Shown: in pieces, positions 1-5,837 of the stretch
How positions within the stretch are numbered: position 1 is the stretch's first letter
Layout of the letters: every line of letters begins with the position of its first letter
Notes under the pieces: generated by a model
Seen by the model: only the letters and a program-made list of their open reading frames with translations
The model's database searches: none
What the model was told of the DNA's origin: nothing
Made by a program: the position numbers and the translations under genes
Assembly: GCA_023406915.1 (NCBI GenBank)
Contig: JAEXTR010000023.1
Span: 1 to 5,837 of the forward strand
DNA: 5,837 nucleotides
Reading direction: 5' to 3'
From: Bacteroidota bacterium
Lineage (GTDB): Bacteria; Bacteroidota; Ignavibacteria; Ignavibacteriales; Ignavibacteriaceae

Positions 1-402
1 GGTGATCCCAAAGTGAATAAACAAGTCATTGCCGAAGTGAAGAAATTGCAGGAACGCAACAGTCCTTTGCTTGGGATATGTCTTGGATGCCAGATATTGG
101 GTCTTGCGGCAGGAGCTGACACGTACAAACTTAAATACGGGCACCGGAGTCACAATCAGCCTGTAAACGAAGCAGGAACCAACCGTTGTTACATAACATC
201 GCAAAACCATGGATATGCAATCGATTCAAACACGTTACCGGTTGACTGGCGCAGCTGGTTTGTCAATGACAATGACGGGACGAACGAAGGTATCATTCAT
301 ATTTCGAAGCCGTTCTTTGGTGCACAGTTTCATCCGGAGGCTTCACCTGGACCTGATGATACCGAATTTATTTTTGATATGTTCGTGAGGGCACTCCAAT
401 GA
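1..402 (+). CDS. carA: Carbamoyl-phosphate synthase small (glutaminase) subunit, C-terminal part, 5' end outside window
   Basis: CarA hydrolyses glutamine and passes the ammonia to CarB for carbamoyl phosphate synthesis, feeding pyrimidine and arginine synthesis in the cytoplasm. The frame is open from base 1, and its first codons read G-D-P-K, the end of the family's NGPGDP motif. The gene therefore continues upstream; the GTG at 13 is an internal valine, not a start. The 133 residues visible are the second half of the class I glutamine amidotransferase domain. The nucleophile elbow GICLGCQ has its catalytic Cys at 79-81, followed by GHRSHNQPV, SQNHGYAID, and QFHPE with the catalytic His at 331-333 and Glu at 337-339, so the triad is intact. 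A second Cys lies three residues after the nucleophile, where Ser, His or Asn is more usual to my knowledge. CarA proteins are usually about 360-380 residues, so roughly 230-250 residues, including the N-terminal domain, are missing to the left. The TGA stop overlaps the carB start by four bases. Confidence 0.96.
   Translation, partial: GDPKVNKQVIAEVKKLQERNSPLLGICLGCQILGLAAGADTYKLKYGHRSHNQPVNEAGTNRCYITSQNHGYAIDSNTLPVDWRSWFVNDNDGTNEGIIHISKPFFGAQFHPEASPGPDDTEFIFDMFVRALQ
387..391 (+). promoter_or_regulatory. Ribosome binding site for carB
   Basis: GAGGG lies seven bases before the ATG at 399, inside the last codons of carA. It is a good Shine-Dalgarno match and supports 399 as the carB start. 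Together with the ATGA overlap it points to translational coupling of the two subunits, which are needed in equal amounts. Confidence 0.6.
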
Positions 403-3400
403 TTAAAAAAGGAAAACCAAAAAAAGTTCTCATCCTCGGTTCCGGAGCGCTTCAAATAGGGCAAGCCGGTGAGTTTGATTATTCGGGAAGTCAGGCAATT
501 AAGGCTTTGCGCGATGAAGGGATTGAGACAGGCCTTGTTAATCCAAATATCGCGACTATTCAGACTTCTTCACAACTCGCGGATAAAGTGTATTTTCTAC
601 CAGTGCAGCTTCATTTTGTTGAGCAGATTATCATCAAGGAGAAGCCCGACGGAATACTGCTTGGCTTTGGCGGACAGACCGCCCTCAACACGGGTTTGGA
701 ACTGCATGATAAAGGGGTATTGCAGAGGCACAACGTCCGGATTTTAGGAACACTCGCTGATGCTATTAAGAAGACCGAAGACAGACAACTCTTTGCCGAT
801 GCAGTGACCGCATGCGGGTTCAAGGTGGCAAGAAGCAAGACGGTTGGCAATATCGAAGAAGCCCTGACAGCTGCAGAAGAAATCGGCTACCCTTTGATGG
901 TACGGATAGCATACGCGCTCGGGGGCCTTGGTTCAGGTATTGTAAAGAGCAGACAGGAACTGATTGCAAAGGCTGAGCGGGCATTCGCATTCACGAATCA
1001 GATTCTGCTCGAAGAATCATTATACGGCTGGAAAGAAGTTGAATACGAGATAGTAAGGGATGCCAGCGATAACTGCATCACCGTGTGCAATATGGAGAAT
1101 GTTGACCCGATGGGTATCCATACTGGTGACAGTGTTGTCGTTGCTCCTGTGCAGACATTATCATCGAGAGAAAACTTTAAACTCCGTTCAATAGGAATAA
1201 GTCTAATCCGCTCGATTGGAATTGTCGGGGAGTGTAACATTCAGTATGCACTTGACCCCTGTTCCGAAGATTACAGGATTATTGAGGTTAATGCGCGACT
1301 GAGCAGGAGTTCTGCGCTTGCATCGAAAGCCACAGGGTATCCGCTTGCGTATGTAGCTACGAAGCTTGCCCTTGGATATAATCTGAACGAGATTGAGAAT
1401 TCAATTACAAAAGAGACCTCTTCGAATTTTGAACCTGCACTTGATTACATCGTTATCAAATATCCACGCTGGGACTTACAGAAGTTCAAGCAAGTAAGCA
1501 CTGTACTCGGGTCTGAGATGAAATCTGTTGGTGAAGTGATGGCTATAGGGCGTACTTTCGAAGAGGCACTACAGAAGGCTGTACGGATGCTCGATACGGG
1601 GTATCCCGGGTTTGTTTCAGGGATTTCCGAACCTGAGAGCCTGGATGAATCGCTTGCGGTTCCGACCGATAAGCGGTTACTCTACATTGCTACGGCATTG
1701 CAGAAAGGTTACTCCGTTCAACAGATCAGTGAACTGACGAAGATTACGCCTTGGTTTATTGCCAAGATGCAGAATATTGTTAATCATTACCAGGATATGA
1801 AGTCATCCTCTTCGGTGACCGATGACCTTGAACTGTTAACGAAAGCAAAGAAACTTGGATTTTCTGATAAGCAGATTGCCGATATTGGCTCGCTTCGGGA
1901 GCAAGATGTCAGAGAAGCAAGGATACGACATTCTATCATTCCTGTTGTGAAGCAAATAGATACCCTTGCCGCGGAATATCCCGCGAGTACCAATTATCTG
2001 TATATGACGTATCATGGCATTGAAAATGATGTTCATCTGCGGGAGCCAAATCAGGTGATAATTCTTGGCGGAGGTGCCTACAGGATTGGGTCGTCGGTAG
2101 AGTTTGACTGGTGCTGTGTGAATGCCGCGCAGACAATTTCGAAATCGGGGTTGAAGACAATCATCGTCAATTATAATCCCGAAACAGTCAGTACGGATCA
2201 TGATATTTGTGATAAATTGTATTTTGAGGAGATAACTCTTGAGCGGATTCTGGATATTGCCGATGCGGAATCACCTAAAGGGGTAGTTATCTCAATGGGT
2301 GGACAGATACCCAATAATCTGGCGATGAAACTGCATAACGCGGGTATTCAGATTATGGGCACATCACCTTTAATGATTGACAGCGCAGAAGACCGCCACA
2401 AGTTTTCCAGAATCCTGGATGAACTGGATATTGACCAGCCTGAATGGAAAGAGTTGACAGAGTTGGAGTCGGCCAAGGCGTTTGCTCAATCGGTTGGTTA
2501 TCCAGCACTGATCCGTCCGAGTTATGTGTTAAGTGGTGCGGCGATGAGCATCGTACTAAATGACGGTGAACTTGAATCGTATCTCCGCAAAGCATCGGAT
2601 ATCAGCAATGAGCATCCTGTGGTTATCAGCAAGTTTATTACCGATGCACGAGAAATTGAAGTTGATGCGGTGGCACAGGAAGGGAAGCTATTTTGCTACG
2701 CCATATCGGAGCATGTAGAAAACGCCGGTGTGCATTCAGGTGACGCAACACTGATCCTTCCTCCTCAAAGAACATACCTGGAGACCATGCGCAGGGTTAA
2801 ATTGATTACAAAGCAGATTGCGAAGGCTTTCCATATCACGGGTCCGTTCAATCTCCAGTTTATCGCCAAGGATAATCAGATTAAAGTTATTGAGTGCAAT
2901 CTGCGAGCGTCACGGAGTTTTCCGTTCGTATCCAAGGTGCTGAAAATTAATTTCATTGAAATTGCCATACGATTAATGTTGGGTGAACGGGTTCCAAGAA
3001 TTGACCAGTCATCGTTTGACCTTGATTATGTCGGGGTGAAGGCATCGCAATTTTCTTTTACCCGTCTCAAGGGTTCTGACCCTGTAATGGGTGTTGAGAT
3101 GTCCTCCACCGGAGAAGTGGGTTGTATCGGTGATGATGCCGAGGAAGCATTCTTGAAAAGCGTGATGTCAACCGGTTTCAGATTCCCTGAAAAGGGTGTG
3201 CTTGTTTCGGCGGGCACCCAGAAGATGAAGGCATCGTTGATTGAAGAAATAAAACTTTTGTCAGCCCGCGGGATACCCCTCTACGCGACAAAAGGTACCG
3301 CAGATTTTTTTGCGGACAGCGGTATTCATATGGAGAAACTGTACTGGCCTCTTGATGACAGAGAGCCAAACATCCTTCCATTTATTGAGCAGAAGAAAGT

Positions 3401-3593
3401 TGATCTTGTAATCAATATTCCTAAAACGAATGACCCATACGAACTGGAGAACGATTATATTATCAGACGGAAAGCAATAGATTACAATATTCCGTTGATA
3501 ACCGATACAAGATTTGCAAAATATTTTATTAACGCGATTGCCAGATACTCTCTGGAATCATTATCCATTAAGCACTGGGATGAATATATCTGA
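399..3593 (+). CDS. carB: Carbamoyl-phosphate synthase large subunit, complete
   Basis: CarB makes carbamoyl phosphate from bicarbonate, ammonia (from CarA) and two ATP. At 1064 residues it has the normal full length. Residues about 8-400 form the carboxyphosphate half: dinucleotide-like N-terminus LILGSGALQIGQAGEFDYSG, R129, R169, the glycine loop ALGGLGSG (173-180), GIHTGDS with H241, and EVNARLSRSS with E297 and N299. About 403-550 is the oligomerisation region. About 552-930 is the carbamoyl-phosphate half, a diverged copy of the first: ILGGGAYRIGSSVEFDW, RPSYVLSGAA with R706, GVHSGD (777-782), and ECNLRASRSFPFVSK with E832 and N834. About 933-1050 is an MGS-like regulatory domain (ATKGT at 963-967). 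All the main catalytic motifs appear intact. The wording resembles Bacteroidota and eukaryotic CAD synthetases more than E. coli CarB. The start is fixed by the ATGA overlap and the GAGGG site upstream. An A-rich opening (runs of six and seven A, bases 405-425) encodes Lys-rich residues and the frame holds through it. Confidence 0.98.
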   Translation: MIKKGKPKKVLILGSGALQIGQAGEFDYSGSQAIKALRDEGIETGLVNPNIATIQTSSQLADKVYFLPVQLHFVEQIIIKEKPDGILLGFGGQTALNTGLELHDKGVLQRHNVRILGTLADAIKKTEDRQLFADAVTACGFKVARSKTVGNIEEALTAAEEIGYPLMVRIAYALGGLGSGIVKSRQELIAKAERAFAFTNQILLEESLYGWKEVEYEIVRDASDNCITVCNMENVDPMGIHTGDSVVVAPVQTLSSRENFKLRSIGISLIRSIGIVGECNIQYALDPCSEDYRIIEVNARLSRSSALASKATGYPLAYVATKLALGYNLNEIENSITKETSSNFEPALDYIVIKYPRWDLQKFKQVSTVLGSEMKSVGEVMAIGRTFEEALQKAVRMLDTGYPGFVSGISEPESLDESLAVPTDKRLLYIATALQKGYSVQQISELTKITPWFIAKMQNIVNHYQDMKSSSSVTDDLELLTKAKKLGFSDKQIADIGSLREQDVREARIRHSIIPVVKQIDTLAAEYPASTNYLYMTYHGIENDVHLREPNQVIILGGGAYRIGSSVEFDWCCVNAAQTISKSGLKTIIVNYNPETVSTDHDICDKLYFEEITLERILDIADAESPKGVVISMGGQIPNNLAMKLHNAGIQIMGTSPLMIDSAEDRHKFSRILDELDIDQPEWKELTELESAKAFAQSVGYPALIRPSYVLSGAAMSIVLNDGELESYLRKASDISNEHPVVISKFITDAREIEVDAVAQEGKLFCYAISEHVENAGVHSGDATLILPPQRTYLETMRRVKLITKQIAKAFHITGPFNLQFIAKDNQIKVIECNLRASRSFPFVSKVLKINFIEIAIRLMLGERVPRIDQSSFDLDYVGVKASQFSFTRLKGSDPVMGVEMSSTGEVGCIGDDAEEAFLKSVMSTGFRFPEKGVLVSAGTQKMKASLIEEIKLLSARGIPLYATKGTADFFADSGIHMEKLYWPLDDREPNILPFIEQKKVDLVINIPKTNDPYELENDYIIRRKAIDYNIPLITDTRFAKYFINAIARYSLESLSIKHWDEYI

Positions 3594-5837
3594 ACTGAAA
3601 CTCAAAGGACTGACAGCTGCGGAAGTTGCACAACGCAAGGCTGACGGACTGATTAACAAAGCAACGGGTTCCGAAACAAAAACAGTTAAAGAGATAATTA
3701 TTGAGAATCTCTTCTCGGTCTTTAATATCATCATCTTCCTGCTCGTTTTGTTTTTGTTGTTTTGGTATGTATATAATAGTGATGACCGCTTGCTTCTTGA
3801 TTCGATCGGGGTGACTTTCATCGCGGTTCTGAATACATTGATCGCTATCATTCAGGAGATTAGGGCGAAACGGGCGCTGGATAAGGTTTCTTTACTACTG
3901 AAGAAGGAAGTAACAGTCGTTCGGAATGGAGAAGAAACTCCTATCCCACAGCAGGAGATCGTAAAGGATGATGTCATCATCGTGAGAAGAGGGGATCAGG
4001 TTGTAGTTGATGGTAGTATGATCCTGACAAATGGAATTGAGATCGATGAATCATTACTGACAGGTGAATCTGTACCGATAGCAAAGCAGGTACATGACCA
4101 GGTGCTATCAGGCAGTTTTTGTGTGTCGGGTTCCGGCTACTATGTTGCTGAGAAGATTGGTGCAGATTCTTTTGCTGCAGGTGTAACAGGAATGGCAAAG
4201 AAGTATAAGTTCCTGGTAACACCTTTACAAAAGAAGATTAACCGGATCGTTGAATTTTTGTTTGCTGCTGCAATTGTTCTGATTATTGCTGAGTTTTTTA
4301 CTTCGACGATACCATTTTCAGATTCAGATTTCATTCGGAAGATTTCAACGATACTTATTTCACTGATCCCGCAGGGATTAGTCCTGATGGCTTCAGTCAC
4401 TTTTGCTCTGGGTGTGTACAGAATCAGCAAACTGGGTGCAATTATCCAGCGGTTGAATGCAATAGAGTCATTCTCAAATGTTCAGGTTGTCTGTACGGAT
4501 AAAACAGGAACACTAACTCAGAATAAGTTGGCGGTGCATTCACTCTTTGTTGCTGAGGATGAGTTCTCGCAGTCATTTGTTGAGAAGTTGCTTGGAACAG
4601 TTTACGCTGTATCGTCTGAAAGGAATGCAACCTTATCCACGTTTTCGGTATATCAGGGCTTTTCAAGCGGTGTGCAGCTGATTGAAGAAATGCCCTTCAG
4701 CAGCGATCTGAAAATGAGTGGTGTAAAAGTACTGATTCCGGAAATTTCTTCAGAGCCAAAAACCTTTATCCTTGGCGGATACGATGTGCTGATTGATCGG
4801 GTCGACCCGGTAGACTCCGATAGAATACAATCTCAGTATCGGGAACGAATATACGAGGATTACCGGACTGTATTATTCGGAGAGTTATCCGATCCCAATG
4901 GTTTTGAAGAGGTCAGAAAAAACCCTACAGGTTTCAGAAATAATCCCATTGCTGTGATAGCAATCCTTGATCAGATTCGCGATGATGTGCTGGAGGCGAT
5001 TCAGCTCTTCAACGAAAATGGCATTCGCGTTGCTGTACTTTCCGGTGATGCCGCTTCGTCGATAAGGGCTGTTGTGAGAGAAATTGGGTGGGATGTAAAG
5101 CACGAACAGATCATCACCGGGAGTGAGTTAGAGAGCCTGTCTGATTCTGATTATGAAAATGCTGCCCGTGAGTGTATCATCTTCGCCAGACTGCGCCCAG
5201 AGCATAAATTAAAGCTTTTACAGCACTTCAGAAAAAAGAAATATTATACTGCGATGCTTGGTGATGGTGTAAATGATTTGCCAGCTATAAAAGAAGCAGA
5301 AATCGGCATAGCAATGGAAGAGGGAAGCAGTATCACAAAAGAAGTAGCAGATATAGTGCTGTTAAAAAACAAGTTTGCACTGCTCCCCCACATATTTTCT
5401 GAGGGGAATAGAATAGTAAATACCGTAAACGCTGTAGCGAAATTGTTTTTAACAAAAAATGCACTGGTGATATTGATCGCTTTGCTTTCTATGATATTTT
5501 CACTTGATTTTCCACTGACTCCAAGACGGGTTTCGTTCATCAATCTTTTCACAATTGGTTTGCCAGCGTTTATTATAGCGCTGCGAAACACCCAGATATC
5601 CCCCTCAAAACGGTTCTTCACTGATTTGTTCTCGTTCGTGCTGGTTTCATCCATCTTTGTAACGATGGCAGGCTATACCGCAGCATGGATTGCGAAAGTG
5701 ATTTTCCCTGAGTATTACGAATCGTTTGATATGGTATCACTGACAGCGATGATCTTTACGGCGTTGGCGGGTTATTTGTTTGTGGCTTCATTAGTGGATA
5801 AGGAGCGTTGGAACTTCCATTGGTATTATGCGGGTGG
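3580..5837 (+). CDS. CtpE-like P-type cation-transporting ATPase, 3' end outside window
   Basis: This is an ATP-driven cation pump of the inner membrane. The 752 visible residues have the standard order: a short cytosolic N-terminus with GLTAAEVAQRKADG (10-23), TM1-2 (about 46-65, 72-92), an actuator domain with TGES (161-164), TM3-4 (about 223-241, 254-279) with PQGL (264-267), the phosphorylation motif DKTGTLT with phospho-acceptor D307, a short nucleotide domain (about 318-450), DQIR (464-467), SGD (488-490), RPEHK with K543, GDGVND (561-566), then TM5-8 (about 622-640, 650-668, 681-699, 719-738). No heavy-metal-binding CxxC or His-rich N-terminus is present. The overall wording (ELRAK-like EIRAKRALDK, ESLLTGES, GLVLMAS-TFALGV, TIGLPAF) recalls mycobacterial CtpE, reported as a calcium transporter of about 800 residues. 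If the length is similar, some 40-60 residues with the last membrane segments lie beyond the edge. The transported ion cannot be read from the sequence; calcium is a guess by homology. The ATG at 3580 is chosen because it places the conserved GLTAAEV region close to the N-terminus; it overlaps carB by 14 bases and has no clear Shine-Dalgarno sequence. An upstream in-frame TTG at 3538 is less likely. Confidence 0.93.
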   Translation, partial: MNISELKLKGLTAAEVAQRKADGLINKATGSETKTVKEIIIENLFSVFNIIIFLLVLFLLFWYVYNSDDRLLLDSIGVTFIAVLNTLIAIIQEIRAKRALDKVSLLLKKEVTVVRNGEETPIPQQEIVKDDVIIVRRGDQVVVDGSMILTNGIEIDESLLTGESVPIAKQVHDQVLSGSFCVSGSGYYVAEKIGADSFAAGVTGMAKKYKFLVTPLQKKINRIVEFLFAAAIVLIIAEFFTSTIPFSDSDFIRKISTILISLIPQGLVLMASVTFALGVYRISKLGAIIQRLNAIESFSNVQVVCTDKTGTLTQNKLAVHSLFVAEDEFSQSFVEKLLGTVYAVSSERNATLSTFSVYQGFSSGVQLIEEMPFSSDLKMSGVKVLIPEISSEPKTFILGGYDVLIDRVDPVDSDRIQSQYRERIYEDYRTVLFGELSDPNGFEEVRKNPTGFRNNPIAVIAILDQIRDDVLEAIQLFNENGIRVAVLSGDAASSIRAVVREIGWDVKHEQIITGSELESLSDSDYENAARECIIFARLRPEHKLKLLQHFRKKKYYTAMLGDGVNDLPAIKEAEIGIAMEEGSSITKEVADIVLLKNKFALLPHIFSEGNRIVNTVNAVAKLFLTKNALVILIALLSMIFSLDFPLTPRRVSFINLFTIGLPAFIIALRNTQISPSKRFFTDLFSFVLVSSIFVTMAGYTAAWIAKVIFPEYYESFDMVSLTAMIFTALAGYLFVASLVDKERWNFHWYYAG

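Noticed and set aside
13..15. GTG as a possible start of a small glutamine amidotransferase
   Set aside because: The frame is open to base 1 and the codons before it encode GDPK, part of the conserved NGPGDP motif of CarA. It is an internal codon of a truncated gene.
405..425. A-rich stretch with runs of six and seven A at the start of carB, as a possible slippage or programmed frameshift site
   Set aside because: It encodes a normal Lys-rich N-terminus and the frame continues into the conserved GSGALQIGQAGEFDYSG motif with no need for a shift.
469..747. 92-codon open frame on the + strand inside carB
   Set aside because: It is out of frame with the intact, strongly conserved carB N-terminal half, and its product resembles no protein I know.
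1970..1985. Inverted repeat CGCGG-6-CCGCG that could form a small hairpin
   Set aside because: It sits in the middle of carB over conserved codons (LAAEYPA), has only a five-base stem and no T-run. Chance is the simplest explanation.
1836..2201. 121-codon open frame on the - strand
   Set aside because: It is antisense to the conserved middle of carB and has no recognisable domain or convincing start context.
5244..5654. 136-codon open frame on the - strand
   Set aside because: It lies opposite the conserved GDGVND and TM5-TM7 region of the ATPase. Its apparent hydrophobic character mirrors the + strand membrane codons, and no family is recognisable.

Overview
The window is wall-to-wall coding on the + strand: the 3' end of carA, a complete carB, and a P-type cation-transporting ATPase gene cut off by the right edge. 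No intergenic stretch longer than a few bases exists, and I found no RNA gene, mobile element, CRISPR array, terminator or promoter that I could support.

Organism: a bacterium, most probably Bacteroidota or a close relative. The CarA and CarB wording matches, as I recall it, the Bacteroides-type proteins (for example GHRS-N-QP and TNEGIIH in CarA, and SYVLSGAAM, ECNLRASRSFPFVSK and VKASQFSF in CarB). This type of CarB is closer to the eukaryotic CAD synthetase than to E. coli CarB. The taxonomic call rests on remembered family motifs, not on a search.

Layout: bases 1-402 encode the catalytic end of the glutaminase subunit of carbamoyl-phosphate synthase. Bases 399-3593 encode the synthetase subunit, overlapping carA by ATGA, so the two are almost certainly translationally coupled. 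Bases 3580-5837 encode 752 residues of a CtpE-like P-type ATPase whose start lies inside the last codons of carB (14-base overlap).

How the genes work together: CarA releases ammonia from glutamine, and CarB uses it with bicarbonate and two ATP to make carbamoyl phosphate for pyrimidines and arginine. The ATPase is a membrane cation pump with no obvious biochemical link to that pathway. Its overlap with carB suggests co-transcription, but a functional connection is not shown by the sequence. Overall this is a mostly ordinary housekeeping region. The points most worth a second look are the carB/ATPase overlap and several substitutions at classical P2-ATPase motifs.
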